Shown here piece by piece: positions 1 through 8,484 of a stretch of DNA of 33,983 bases. The number at the start of each line of letters is the position of its first letter. The first letter of the stretch is position 1. A program made the position numbers and the translations under genes. This DNA is from a virus. The notes beneath the pieces are model-generated. The model searched no databases and was not told where the DNA came from. It saw nothing but the letters and a program-made list of their open reading frames with translations. The stretch lies in IMG/VR virus record IMGVR_UViG_3300008451_000009, positions 1 to 33,983 of that record, one strand, 5' to 3'.

Positions 1-25
1 GATTTTACCTTAACAGGAGTAAGCC

Positions 26-547
26 ATGCAAGAAATCACGCACGAGTACGTCAAAAAGATGTTTTCCTACCAAAATGGTCACTTATTTTGGACTAAAGAA
101 AAAAAGAGCGTAGACCATAATTCACCCGCTGGATATGTAGACCCAGAAGGATACGGGCAAATATCCTTAGATTTTCACAGGCTAAAAACGCACCGTTTAA
201 TTTGGTTTTGGCATTACGGGCAGTGGCCTAAAGAAGAAATTGACCACATTGATGGCGACCCTCACAACAATAAAATAGAAAACTTGCGTGACGTTACAAA
301 ACAGCAAAATATGCGTAACCGTGGCTCTAACAAGAACAACAAACTAGGTATAAAAAATATTTGCTGGAGCGAGCAAAGACAATCCTATGTTGTCCAGTTT
401 GATGGCACTTTTAGAAAGCGGTTTAAGACTTTAGAAGAAGCCATTGCGGTTGCTAACGAAATGAGAGCGAAGCGTCACGGAGAGTTTGCTAGAGAAACAA
501 TCACCCCAAGACAAAAGTTCCTGCGTTCTCTTACAAGCAAAGCCTAA
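26..547 (+). CDS. HNH homing endonuclease with AP2-like DNA-binding domain
   Basis: Predicted free-standing homing endonuclease of 173 residues. Residues about 56-105 carry the HNH-type core (HRLIWFWHYGQWP, then EIDHIDGDPHNNKIENLR), typical of phage HNH_3 nucleases. Residues about 108-155 (NICWSEQRQSYVV ... RFKTLEEAIAVANEMR) look like the AP2-type DNA-binding domain often fused to them. The ATG at 26 has a good Shine-Dalgarno (AGGAG at 15-19). It is transcribed against the late virion genes and sits at the seam between the 99-residue gene and, across the window ends, the gp10-like gene. This suggests a selfish insertion rather than a phage function. Family assignment is by motif and its target site is unknown. 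Confidence 0.88.
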   Translation: MQEITHEYVKKMFSYQNGHLFWTKEKKSVDHNSPAGYVDPEGYGQISLDFHRLKTHRLIWFWHYGQWPKEEIDHIDGDPHNNKIENLRDVTKQQNMRNRGSNKNNKLGIKNICWSEQRQSYVVQFDGTFRKRFKTLEEAIAVANEMRAKRHGEFARETITPRQKFLRSLTSKA

Positions 548-649
548 AAGATTAAAGTTGCGATAAAACCTTTAAAAGCGTAATCAATGAGATGCACACT
601 AACCAAAAGACCGTAGTCGGATGTTTTTTAAAAAATTCAAGCCAATGTT

Positions 650-949
650 TCATTTCATTGCTCTTTGAATCAAGCCTTTTAAATGGCTTGGCATAAACGC
701 CGCAGTACCCACCGCTTGACCCAAACCCGAACCAATCGCACTAGGTAAACCCTCATCAACTGGCGGCGTAAAACCACCATTTTTGAGCCATTCAGTGCCG
801 CCCATAGGCCGATCACCAACTGGCACACCAACATAGCGAAGGCCGGAGGCAAGAATATCAACAGGGTCACCCACAGCAGCATTTGCCACGCCGTTTGATG
901 TTGCTTGTACTCCATCGCGTAGAGCTTTGATGATTGAACTTTTGTCCAT
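650..949 (-). CDS. small late (virion-associated?) protein
   Basis: Protein of 99 residues, rich in Gly, Ala and Val. It has an N-terminal helix (SSIIKALRDGVQATSNG), a short motif GDRPMGGTEWLKNGG that I recall from small proteins near podovirus tail genes, and a Gly/Ala-rich C-terminal half that could be amphipathic or membrane-active. It follows the adaptor gene by 11 nt and is the last leftward gene before the window end, so it is a late gene. A small internal or ejected virion protein is plausible, but no function is assigned. Confidence 0.7.
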   Translation of the reverse strand: MDKSSIIKALRDGVQATSNGVANAAVGDPVDILASGLRYVGVPVGDRPMGGTEWLKNGGFTPPVDEGLPSAIGSGLGQAVGTAAFMPSHLKGLIQRAMK

Positions 950-960
950 TTTTTTACCCT

Positions 961-1866
961 TTAATACCCTGGAAAGTTTCCGTCAATTATTGAATTTGTT
1001 GACAAAAGAACACTGCCATACTGAGGCGATAGCGACAACACGGGCGCACTTTTATCGGTAGCCTTTTCGCCTTCTAACAAGCCTCTAAACTCAGCAATAT
1101 CAAAGGACATATCCAGCCCTTTCGCTTGTTTCCATTGCGCCTTCAATCCCACAGTCAACAGCGAATTAGTGAAAACAAAGGTGTCGGTATCAAGCGTGAC
1201 CTTTTCTTTTCGTGTGCCATCTACGCCGATTACCCAACCTTTAGAAATGTACTCAAAGGCCAAAGTTTCGCCGTTAGGCGGGCTTGGGTTTAGCGTTAGT
1301 TTGTTTTGCAGGATTCGATAGCGTTGACGTGGGCCAGCAGAGACAATGCCGCCTTTGTAGGTCTGCCATTCTTGCGATGAGCGCGGCCCAAGCAACGGCC
1401 ATCGAGTAGTGCGATTCCACTCAGTTGATGCGATTTGCCAGTTCCAATCCGAAGGCATATCAAACTTATTCTGCGAGAAAGTTAGCGTTACAGTGCCGCT
1501 TTCATTGGCGTTCATGTCCATTGTCACGGTTGTTGCGTTGTTGACCGTCACCACTTGGGCAAATGGTTCAATGCCCACGCCCAAAATTGTAAAGTCGGTT
1601 GTTACTTGCGCCGTGCTAGAAATACCAGTAATCGTAGGGCTTCCCGCAGTAATAGTGCCCGTCAACTGAAACGACTTAGTGACAATGATGTACTCATTAT
1701 TCATTAACTGCCATTCGGATTGACGGGTAATGTCAGCGCCTAGACGATTCAACAAAGCACTTAGCTGACGAATGTTAGGGTCAGTGCTGCCAATAACGAG
1801 CGTAGGCCGTTGCAAGGCCAACTCATCCGCAACTTGTTGAATCAATTCTAAGGCGCTGTAACTCAT
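961..1866 (-). CDS. head-tail adaptor (P22 gp4-like) with an inserted beta domain
   Basis: Protein of 301 residues placed where podoviruses encode the ring that joins portal to tail. The N-terminus (SALELIQQVADELALQRPT) and the middle (FDMPSDWNWQIASTEWNR, then SQEWQTYKGG) resemble phage adaptor proteins of the P22 gp4 or T7 gp11 functional class. Residues about 67-131 form a Thr/Val/Gly-rich beta segment (ITAGSPTITGISS ... TTVTMDMNANESG) that looks like a module inserted into the adaptor; a similar segment opens the 950-residue tail fibre. The ATG overlaps the stop of the upstream gene by 4 nt, indicating translational coupling. The adaptor role rests on position and general resemblance. Confidence 0.72.
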   Translation of the reverse strand: MSYSALELIQQVADELALQRPTLVIGSTDPNIRQLSALLNRLGADITRQSEWQLMNNEYIIVTKSFQLTGTITAGSPTITGISSTAQVTTDFTILGVGIEPFAQVVTVNNATTVTMDMNANESGTVTLTFSQNKFDMPSDWNWQIASTEWNRTTRWPLLGPRSSQEWQTYKGGIVSAGPRQRYRILQNKLTLNPSPPNGETLAFEYISKGWVIGVDGTRKEKVTLDTDTFVFTNSLLTVGLKAQWKQAKGLDMSFDIAEFRGLLEGEKATDKSAPVLSLSPQYGSVLLSTNSIIDGNFPGY

Positions 1867-2417
1867 GTTGTTTCTACCTCTTTAACGGGGCGACCACGCT
1901 TCTTTTCAGAAACGTCATTCATTTGTCGTTGCAAGTCTGCAATCATGTCTTTTAGGCGTTGATTCTCAGCAGCTTGGGCAGTCTCTCCCGCCGTACCCGC
2001 CGCCGCTACTAGATAGGCTTTTGCTTTGTTTCGCAAGTCCATGTAACCCATGCCCATGCGCGATACGTTAATGTCGCTTAAAGTAGCCAATTGCTCGACC
2101 GTGTGAATCTCGAAATACTTGCACTCTTTGACCATCGAGCGTGTCATCTGAGGCCATTGCTCTAAAGGTGTACCCACATGGCCTTCGGCTTCGGAAGCCT
2201 CAAATCGTTTCCACGCTAAAGGGAATTGCGCTTTATCAGCGTCACTCGCTTTGCGTTCGATGATGTTATGCACATCGCCTGGGACTACAATTTTAATGAA
2301 TGGCACGTCACGATAAACGGGGCGACCTAGCTTTTCGCTTTCGGCCTTCATTTCTACGGCTTCAATAAAAAAAGTGACAAAGAGATTAGATTCTTGGGAT
2401 AGTTGAGGATGGCTCAC
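1863..2417 (-). CDS. conserved phage protein with helical tail and AT-hook-like end
   Basis: Hypothetical protein of 184 residues from the head-gene region. The N-terminal part is a compact alpha/beta segment (LFVTFFIEAVEMKAESEKLG, then FIKIVVPGDVHNIIERKA). The middle (EIHTVEQLATLSDINVSRMG) reads like a helix-hairpin-helix or SAM-like element. A coiled coil covers about 152-172 (ENQRLKDMIADLQRQMND) and the end KKRGRPVKEVE contains the RGRP core of an AT-hook. It is the first gene after a strong terminator, so it may be expressed by read-through or from its own weak promoter. A minor head protein that contacts DNA is possible but unproven. Confidence 0.72.
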   Translation of the reverse strand: MSHPQLSQESNLFVTFFIEAVEMKAESEKLGRPVYRDVPFIKIVVPGDVHNIIERKASDADKAQFPLAWKRFEASEAEGHVGTPLEQWPQMTRSMVKECKYFEIHTVEQLATLSDINVSRMGMGYMDLRNKAKAYLVAAAGTAGETAQAAENQRLKDMIADLQRQMNDVSEKKRGRPVKEVETT

Positions 2418-2437
2418 ATTATTCCTTTGGTTGATTG

Positions 2438-2468
2438 AAAAAAAGCCACAAAGCGTTAACCTTGTGGC
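2438..2468 (-). terminator. rho-independent terminator after the small head protein gene
   Basis: On the minus strand the stem GGCCACAAGG / CTTTGTGGC gives about nine pairs around a 6-nt loop and is followed by seven T residues (2444-2438). One pair is G-U in the leftward transcript and would be A-C in the rightward one, so the structure belongs to the leftward RNA. It separates the capsid and small head protein genes from the 184-residue gene and may set the high capsid-to-adaptor ratio. Confidence 0.85.
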
Positions 2469-2491
2469 CTTTATTTTACATCAGCGAGATG

Positions 2492-2788
2492 TTATACGCT
2501 AGCCTTAACAAACCACCCGTAATCGTTAACAGCCATTGCATAAGCAGGGCTTGTGTAAGAACCGCCGGAAGATGTAGCAGCAAAGGTTGTGGCGTTGACC
2601 GTGCAAACAGCAGTGGAGGCAGGAATTGCGCCGCCAGCTTTTGCATACACGGCAAACTTGCCGCCTGTGGTGTGTTGAATAGTACCCAAACGAGCGTCAA
2701 GAACTTTACCAGCAGCAGCGTCAGCCGCAGTGGTAATGGTGTTCAAATCGGCGCCAGCCGTGGGGATTGTTACGAAAGGTGAGGCCAT
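2492..2788 (-). CDS. small head protein (possible decoration protein)
   Basis: Protein of 98 residues, rich in Ala, Thr, Ser and Gly and predicted to be mostly beta strand (GGKFAVYAKAGGAIPASTAV ... YAMAVNDYGWFVKASV). It lies directly downstream of the major capsid gene and is flanked by a hairpin on each side (2821-2840 and 2438-2468), so it forms a high-expression unit with the capsid gene. The size, composition and position fit a capsid decoration or cement protein. I recognise no family-defining motif. Confidence 0.72.
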   Translation of the reverse strand: MASPFVTIPTAGADLNTITTAADAAAGKVLDARLGTIQHTTGGKFAVYAKAGGAIPASTAVCTVNATTFAATSSGGSYTSPAYAMAVNDYGWFVKASV

Positions 2789-2820
2789 GATAAAAATCCT
2801 TTAAAAAAAATGAGGCAAAA

Positions 2821-2840
2821 GAAAGGGCCGAAGCCCCTTC
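2821..2840 (-). terminator. UUCG-loop hairpin after the major capsid gene
   Basis: The minus strand reads GAAGGGGC-TTCG-GCCCTTTC: an 8-bp stem closed by a C(UUCG)G tetraloop, starting 1 nt after the capsid stop codon and followed by TTTT. One pair is G-U in the leftward RNA (A-C in the other strand), so it was selected in the leftward transcript. It may be a partial terminator or an mRNA 3'-end stabiliser for the capsid message. Confidence 0.75.
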
Positions 2841-2841
2841 A

Positions 2842-3834
2842 TTAATCCGACAAAACGCCACTGAACTGTGGGCCTGAACTAGTGAAAGCGCCAGCCCACC
2901 CGTAAAGTTTCACAACAGCGTCCTGATTTACCGATTGGCGGTCGCCACCGATAGCAGTGAAGTTGCGGTCTTTGTGGGGGCGCAAGAACATAAACTTCGA
3001 GTTAATGAAGTACATGGTGTTAGTGGGGATAGAACCACCGATACCACCGTCCAAGAACACATCGCAGTTCAAGCCAGCACCCATGTACTTGATCGAAGTG
3101 AAACCAGCAGCCGCGCTATCTTCGGAGGTCACGCGCTGAATAGCTTGCAACGATTCCAAGAAAAAGCGGTAGTAGTTGTTATCAGCAACAATCATGTCGG
3201 GGCGGTCAGTACCGCGCACCAATTGAACGGCCACGCTGTTCATGTACGACTGCATATTGGTTTTATCCGCAGCAGCGCCACCAGTGGTAGTCGCATCAAA
3301 AGCCACATTGCGCCAGAATGTCCAGTTCGCACGGTTGATGCCGCCGTAGGTTCCCGATGTAGGTGTTTTGCTGATAGCAGCAGCCAAGCCAACCAAGGCT
3401 TTGCCACCGTTACCAGTACCGTCACCGTACAAATCAGAACTGACTTGGTTGAGCAATTGACCTTCAGCCACTTGGATGCGGCCTTCCAGCAAGTCAATGA
3501 TCTGTTCTTTGCCGCTGTTTTGCAACATTTCAAAGCCGCTGATTGATACCGCCGCAGCGTACTGCTTGAGGTCAAACTGAGCCGAAGAAATGGGGCTGTT
3601 AGGCGTAATGTCGATGGTATCGTAACCGGAGTACGAACCAGCGTTTTGTGTTGAAGCATCGTTGTAAACGATTTCTTGACGGATGGTAGAACCACCGCTA
3701 ACGGGCTTGACGTTGCCGCGTTGCTTCATTTTCATAAGCAATGCGTTATTTTTTGTCAAATTGTCAGCCAGTGAGCCGGAACGACTTTCGATTGTGGTCG
3801 TCAGAATGTCTGAGATATTGGCGAATGTAGCCAT
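2842..3834 (-). CDS. major capsid protein (HK97 fold expected)
   Basis: Main shell protein of 330 residues. It begins MATFANISDILTTTIESR, then has a Lys-rich helical arm (DNLTKNNALLMKMKQRGNVK) and a conserved segment (GGSTIRQEIVYNDAS) usual for phage coat proteins of this size. The central GRIQVAEGQLLNQVSSDLYG and the C-terminal PHKDRNFTAIGGDRQSVNQD are typical of phage capsid proteins. It follows the scaffold gene by 20 nt, the usual order. No protease gene was found nearby, so maturation probably relies on scaffold exit rather than cleavage, as in P22. The fold is inferred from family and context. Confidence 0.9.
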   Translation of the reverse strand: MATFANISDILTTTIESRSGSLADNLTKNNALLMKMKQRGNVKPVSGGSTIRQEIVYNDASTQNAGSYSGYDTIDITPNSPISSAQFDLKQYAAAVSISGFEMLQNSGKEQIIDLLEGRIQVAEGQLLNQVSSDLYGDGTGNGGKALVGLAAAISKTPTSGTYGGINRANWTFWRNVAFDATTTGGAAADKTNMQSYMNSVAVQLVRGTDRPDMIVADNNYYRFFLESLQAIQRVTSEDSAAAGFTSIKYMGAGLNCDVFLDGGIGGSIPTNTMYFINSKFMFLRPHKDRNFTAIGGDRQSVNQDAVVKLYGWAGAFTSSGPQFSGVLSD

Positions 3835-3854
3835 GATTTAGATTCCTTAAAAAT

Positions 3855-4832
3855 TTACTGAGCAAATTGTGATTCGAGAAGGGCTCTCAAATCACCACCA
3901 TTGGGCTGTGACCCGCTAGAACTTGGCGAACTGCCTTTAACACTCACACTGGCAGTTTTTGCCCGTTGTGTACGTTGGTGCTGTTCATAATTCCGTTGTG
4001 CCTCAATCCGTTGCTGTTCGATTAGGGTTTGCCTAACATCAGGACGCATCCAGATAGCCATTTCGTAGGCTTGTTCTAGCGATTTAGCTTTGCCGGTTTC
4101 CAGCAAATCAGCCATATCGCCACGCACGGCCTCGAAGTGCGTTTTATCAGAGCCAGCAAACTGAGTTAACTCATGGTTAGCTTTCGCTTGCTCTTGCTCT
4201 TGAATACTATTTTGCCACATTTGTTGGGTTTGGCGCAACTCATTTAATTGTTGCATCAAATACTGGGTTTGTGGGTCTTGTTGGGGGATATTCTGCACCT
4301 GGCCAATATCAATGCCGTATTGTTGGGCAAGGCTTTGAAAATACTGCGCTTTTGCCATCGGGTCTGCATAGCGCAAAGTGTGGTCAGCCTGTAACAGCTT
4401 ACTAATAGCCGTAGGTGCGTCAACGCCCAATTGTTGAAGGGTTTGGGCATAAGGGGCAACTGCTTGCTCAAAAGACCGTGCTTTTTGGGCATGGCTTTTG
4501 TATTCTTCTAGCCCACGATGGTAGTCTGACTCTCTCCGATTTGCCTCGGCGGTCAGAATCTTAATTTCTTGAGGCGTTAACGCTTCGCCACGTTCAGCCT
4601 TAATATAAGCGTCTTTGGCTTCGGGCTTCCAGCTTGACGGGGCTTTAATCTCGACGGGAGGCGGTTCGATAGGCACATCCACAGGGGTTTCTTTAGCCGC
4701 GTACTTGCCTTGTTCGTCACGGTTAACAGGGCTTTCAGACTCCACAACGGGGTTTGACGCTGGTGCGGACTCCACAACGGGCGTATCTGCCCCTGCAAAA
4801 GCATCTTCTAACGCGCTTCTAAGATCGGACAT
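3855..4832 (-). CDS. capsid scaffolding protein
   Basis: Protein of 325 residues, highly charged and Gln-rich, with the layout of a scaffold: a disordered acidic/Pro-rich N-terminus (about 1-65), a long helical and coiled-coil middle (ILTAEANRRESDYHRGLEEY, then QYLMQQLNELRQTQQMWQNS), and a basic then Ser/Gly-rich C-terminus ending GGDLRALLESQFAQ. The N-terminal SDLRSALEDAFAGAD and the C-terminal LRALLESQFAQ echo each other as short amphipathic helices. It lies immediately upstream of the major capsid gene. Scaffolds of this type guide shell assembly and leave the procapsid. Confidence 0.85.
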   Translation of the reverse strand: MSDLRSALEDAFAGADTPVVESAPASNPVVESESPVNRDEQGKYAAKETPVDVPIEPPPVEIKAPSSWKPEAKDAYIKAERGEALTPQEIKILTAEANRRESDYHRGLEEYKSHAQKARSFEQAVAPYAQTLQQLGVDAPTAISKLLQADHTLRYADPMAKAQYFQSLAQQYGIDIGQVQNIPQQDPQTQYLMQQLNELRQTQQMWQNSIQEQEQAKANHELTQFAGSDKTHFEAVRGDMADLLETGKAKSLEQAYEMAIWMRPDVRQTLIEQQRIEAQRNYEQHQRTQRAKTASVSVKGSSPSSSGSQPNGGDLRALLESQFAQ

Positions 4833-4862
4833 AAGAGGTTTTCTCTTTCTATGGTTAAAAAA

Positions 4863-5249
4863 TCAGTAGCCTAGCTTCTGCATGGAAGTATGAATATCCC
4901 TTCGCAGGGCTTCACGGTCAACTTTTGGCGCTTGTTTGGTCAGGTGGGCTTTGGTTTCGTTGCCAATTTCCACCAGTCGGTGAGTTTTTAGGTGTTCCCG
5001 ATGCGTAGAGCGTGAGCCTATCCATTCGCCTGTTTGCATCGATTTATAGCCTTGGATGTCAGGCATTACATAAACCTTGGCAGAGGGTGAATAATCCTGC
5101 TTTGGGACTAATTCGCCTGTTTCCTTGTCAAAAACATAAGAGCCACGTTCTGCGCGTTTATTGCCGAAAATAGCGTCAAAGCCTTTGTCGAAAGCGTCTT
5201 TGTCTGTTGGTCGGGTTGCATCACCCTTGCCAGCCTCTGAATATTGCAT
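4863..5249 (-). CDS. conserved phage protein of the head module
   Basis: Protein of 128 residues, unusually polar. Residues about 58-97 (KVYVMPDIQGYKSMQTGEW, then GSRSTHREHLKTHRLVEIGN) form a block I recall from short proteins next to scaffold genes in many phages: a YVMPDIxxYxSMxTGE strand pair followed by a basic SRSxHREHLKxH helix and a terminal VEIGNE. The rest is charged (KQAPKVDREALRRDIHTSMQ). No enzymatic motif is visible. It lies between a 123-residue gene and the scaffold and is probably cotranscribed with them. Confidence 0.8.
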   Translation of the reverse strand: MQYSEAGKGDATRPTDKDAFDKGFDAIFGNKRAERGSYVFDKETGELVPKQDYSPSAKVYVMPDIQGYKSMQTGEWIGSRSTHREHLKTHRLVEIGNETKAHLTKQAPKVDREALRRDIHTSMQKLGY

Positions 5250-5260
5250 AAGGGTTTACC

Positions 5261-5632
5261 TCACATTAATAACAGCATCACTGCATCTGATTCGTCTTCT
5301 TCGTCTCTAATGCGGCGAAGTTCTAGCGTAATTATAAGCTGTTTTGCTATAAATTGCGCCATCTCATAACTTTGCGTTATTTGGCCGTAATCTATGCCTT
5401 GGAATTGCTTACGAGCTTCGGGGACTGCTTTTAACGCCTCTATGGGGTTTTCTTGGACAATCTCAACTACTTCGGCAAGTGTTGGCTTTTTCTTTTCGTG
5501 CAGCTTACGCCAGTATTTTTCCCAGTAACCAAAACCGTCATGTGTATCAGGTTGAGGCGTGACCGCAACACCGCGAAACTGATTCGCTGAAAAATGTTGG
5601 GCCGCAAAGTGTTGACCGCGAAAATGATTCAT
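5261..5632 (-). CDS. hypothetical late protein with His/Phe-rich N-terminus
   Basis: Protein of 123 residues. The N-terminus is a curious short repeat of aromatic/His units (HFRGQHFAAQHFSANQFRG), roughly x-F-x-G/A-x-H/Q. Next comes FGYWEKYWRKLHEKKKP and a helical C-terminal half (LAEVVEIVQENPIEALKAVP ... YEMAQFIAKQLIITLELR). Its start codon overlaps the stop of the tail fibre gene by 1 nt. I recall comparable small proteins downstream of phage fibre genes but know no function; a fibre assembly helper is a guess from position. Confidence 0.72.
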   Translation of the reverse strand: MNHFRGQHFAAQHFSANQFRGVAVTPQPDTHDGFGYWEKYWRKLHEKKKPTLAEVVEIVQENPIEALKAVPEARKQFQGIDYGQITQSYEMAQFIAKQLIITLELRRIRDEEDESDAVMLLLM

Positions 5633-8484
5633 TACGTCAGATCGTAAACTTCAGCCGTGCGATCACCCGTTGCCGTGTTCGTGCTAACCAGTCGGTCTTT
5701 AGTGTTCGCCAAGTCGCGGAATGTCTCCACGCCCGTGCCGCCACCGCTAACAACGCCGCCAAGCACTGAGTTATGCAAGCGCAATGATTCGACAACCGTA
5801 GCGCCTGTTTCCACCGTAGAAGCCAAGATAGCCGCGGGTACAGCCGCCACGTTGTTGGTCAAAATGTCCACCTTGGTGTTGATCTGCGTTACTTCGGCGC
5901 TCTGAGCCAATTGCACTTGGTCACCGAAGAACAAGCCGCGAATGTAGATGCCTTTGTCCATTGGGCAGTTAATCCGATACGCCGTGGTGTTGTCACGAAT
6001 AATAATCTTGTAACCTGGTGCGCTTAAGAAACGATAGGTTACGTTGCCCACGTTGCCCAAGTTTGTACCAGTGGCGTAATCATCATCAGGCGTAGCGTTT
6101 GCCAGCTTCCAAAGGGTAAAGTCGCCGCTACCGCCTTGGATGGTCACAGAACTGTCGCCAGCACCGTCCTCGATGGCCGCTGTAATCACTTCAGTCGTTG
6201 CCGCTGTTACCAAACGGGGAGGCGTTGCAATAATTGTGCTGTACTTAGTACCCGCCGCCAATACGCCAGATTTGATTGTGATGGTCAGGCTAGTGATTGA
6301 CTCCATTACCGAAGCCGCTGCGTTCACGGTCAGGTTGCGGTTGCCAATCTCCACCGATGTACCCGAACGAGTAGCAATTTGGCCTAGTTTGATGAAGTCT
6401 TCGGACAATCGGCGGTATGCCGTGAAGTCGTAAAACTTGTCCAAGTTATCGATTGCAGTGTATGCCGCTACCGTTGCCTTCACGGTCTGCGAGATGCCCA
6501 CATCTTCGACATAGATTGGCTCATAGAACAGCAAACCACCAGTGTTAGCCGCAAAGCTACCCGATTGACGTTGTTTGCCGTATAGCTCGATAGCCCATGA
6601 ATATGTGCCAGCAGTGCCAGGTGGGATGTAATAGGAATAGTCACCCGCCGTAGTTACTTCCTGTTGGAAATACTTTGTTACGCCTGAACCGTCATAAATG
6701 ATGATTGACGAACCGACTGTAATGTTTTGAAATTCAAAGGTTGTTGATGTACCAGCGGTAGAAGCGTAAACCGCCGTAATGCGGCCTGTACCATTTAACG
6801 TAACCGTTGGCACATACAAGTAAGTAATCGCTGTTCCTGCGCTGATTGTGCGCCCTGTGTTGACAATCAAAGACCAACCACTTGCCAAGGTCAGGTTTGA
6901 GCCCGTAATAGAGCGAGGTTCAACTTGTGCGCTATTGGTTGTCTGAGCCAATTCATAAGCGATACGTGCGTTAATCTGGTCATAAGACAAATCAGACGTA
7001 GGTGTGATAGTCTTTGTAGACCAGTTAATACCTGCTGTGGTAATCGCTGCTGCTGTTGCTTCGTTAATGCTAGACAAGTAAGTGTCTGTCAGCATAAAGA
7101 ATGGTTGAGAATAAGCCGCTAAGTTCAATGAGTAACTAGTCGATTGTTGAATATAGCCATACTTGCGAACCTGTGCCACTTGGCTGATTGTGTCCACAAA
7201 ACTGTCGCATACTCGATAGGACGCTACGTTGGTAGTCCATATCAGATTTAGTGCTTGAGTAGCTGCGCTGTAGTCACCAGCTTGCACCGCATTGACAACC
7301 GTGGTGCTGTTGCTCTTGATGTATAGCGTTACACCTGCTAAGTTCGCTGCTGTTGAGTCGTTGAATTCAAAGGAAACAGTGCGAGGGAACTGTAGAGTAA
7401 TCGGGCCAAAGTAACGCAAATACTTTGTTTTTAAGTCATTCAAGCCCCATCCTGCCGTTGACAGGTTGATGTTTGAATAGATTTCCAGTGTTGCGCTGTT
7501 AAAACCACCCAAAAACTGAGTAGACAAGACTTGAGGCGAATATCCGTCAAGCACATAACCTTGTGAGGTGCTGAATTTGTGCTGAGGGCTTGATTGATAG
7601 TTTCCTGTATAAATCAGACCATCCCAAGTTGCAAAGTTTGTGCCGTTTGTTGCGCCAATGCCCCCGTTAACTTTGACAAGGTAAGTATTTTTCAAAGTGC
7701 CAAAAGCTGCACCAACACCCGCATTTGCACCAGCACCATCACCCTGATAGTCAAGAATCATATTCTCGACATTCATTGTCATCCGTGACGATGTAAATCC
7801 TGGTGCAGAGTTAGAACCAGCAACTTCAACTATGCGTGGATTGTGCATTCGGAAAAGACCTTGGTTTGTCGTTCCGGATACGTTTTCGAATATGCTTGTG
7901 CCACCTGCTTGGTTGCCGTTGAAGTTATTCACGTAAAACGTGGGGCCTACAGTCTTGATAAACTGAGTGCCGTTTACCAGATAGCCACCACGCAATTCGC
8001 CAACAATAGAGCTTTCTTGGAACGTGAAACGACCACTAACGCCAAATTCAAGCGTCCAATTTAAAAAGTCAAATATTGCACCACTGACTATATTTGACCA
8101 TCTGACAAATAAACCACCAGGGAAGAAGATTTCCCGCTTGGCTATATCACGTTGCATAACGCCAAAACCAGCGTTATAGATGTTCTGAGGCGTTGCGTAG
8201 TCGCCAGAAGCTGACAAAGAAACAGTCAGCACAGAGCCAAACACGCTTGAAAAGATCAAGTTTTGTGCGCCTGAAGCTGTGGCGTTTGAAACAGCGCCAG
8301 TTGCCGTAACCATTGTGACAGTCGTGCCGCTGATCGTGCCAATGCGTGAGCCTGTTGGAACACCTGTGCCTTGAATCGTTGCACCAACCACCAAGCCTGT
8401 AGCACTTGATACAACAATCGAATTAGAGCCGCTTGTTAATGTGCAGCTTTGCGCCGTGCCTGTTAGTACCGCTGAAAAAGCCAT
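5632..8484 (-). CDS. large tail fibre / receptor-binding protein
   Basis: Largest gene in the window (950 residues). Composition is Thr/Ser/Gly/Asn-rich with strongly alternating beta pattern and few charges, as in fibres and tailspikes. Residues about 9-75 are a Gly/Val/Thr module (LVVGATIQGTGVPTGSRIG) similar to the one inserted in the adaptor. Residues about 100-470 contain many short Asn/Gly turns typical of a beta-helix (VNNFNGNQAGGTSIFENVSG). A possible coiled-coil trimerisation segment near the C-terminus (QLAQSAEVTQINTKVDILTN) is followed by a short end domain. It lies between membrane-protein genes and the head genes, an unusual place for a fibre. Enzymatic activity cannot be judged. 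Confidence 0.82.
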   Translation of the reverse strand: MAFSAVLTGTAQSCTLTSGSNSIVVSSATGLVVGATIQGTGVPTGSRIGTISGTTVTMVTATGAVSNATASGAQNLIFSSVFGSVLTVSLSASGDYATPQNIYNAGFGVMQRDIAKREIFFPGGLFVRWSNIVSGAIFDFLNWTLEFGVSGRFTFQESSIVGELRGGYLVNGTQFIKTVGPTFYVNNFNGNQAGGTSIFENVSGTTNQGLFRMHNPRIVEVAGSNSAPGFTSSRMTMNVENMILDYQGDGAGANAGVGAAFGTLKNTYLVKVNGGIGATNGTNFATWDGLIYTGNYQSSPQHKFSTSQGYVLDGYSPQVLSTQFLGGFNSATLEIYSNINLSTAGWGLNDLKTKYLRYFGPITLQFPRTVSFEFNDSTAANLAGVTLYIKSNSTTVVNAVQAGDYSAATQALNLIWTTNVASYRVCDSFVDTISQVAQVRKYGYIQQSTSYSLNLAAYSQPFFMLTDTYLSSINEATAAAITTAGINWSTKTITPTSDLSYDQINARIAYELAQTTNSAQVEPRSITGSNLTLASGWSLIVNTGRTISAGTAITYLYVPTVTLNGTGRITAVYASTAGTSTTFEFQNITVGSSIIIYDGSGVTKYFQQEVTTAGDYSYYIPPGTAGTYSWAIELYGKQRQSGSFAANTGGLLFYEPIYVEDVGISQTVKATVAAYTAIDNLDKFYDFTAYRRLSEDFIKLGQIATRSGTSVEIGNRNLTVNAAASVMESITSLTITIKSGVLAAGTKYSTIIATPPRLVTAATTEVITAAIEDGAGDSSVTIQGGSGDFTLWKLANATPDDDYATGTNLGNVGNVTYRFLSAPGYKIIIRDNTTAYRINCPMDKGIYIRGLFFGDQVQLAQSAEVTQINTKVDILTNNVAAVPAAILASTVETGATVVESLRLHNSVLGGVVSGGGTGVETFRDLANTKDRLVSTNTATGDRTAEVYDLT

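Noticed and set aside
548-649. Possible terminator between the HNH gene and the 99-residue gene
   Set aside because: Only a 3-bp stem (CCG/CGG) before a T run; too weak to call. The gap is otherwise empty.
2935-3546. 203-residue plus-strand ORF inside the capsid gene
   Set aside because: Shadow of the minus-strand major capsid gene, no own signals.
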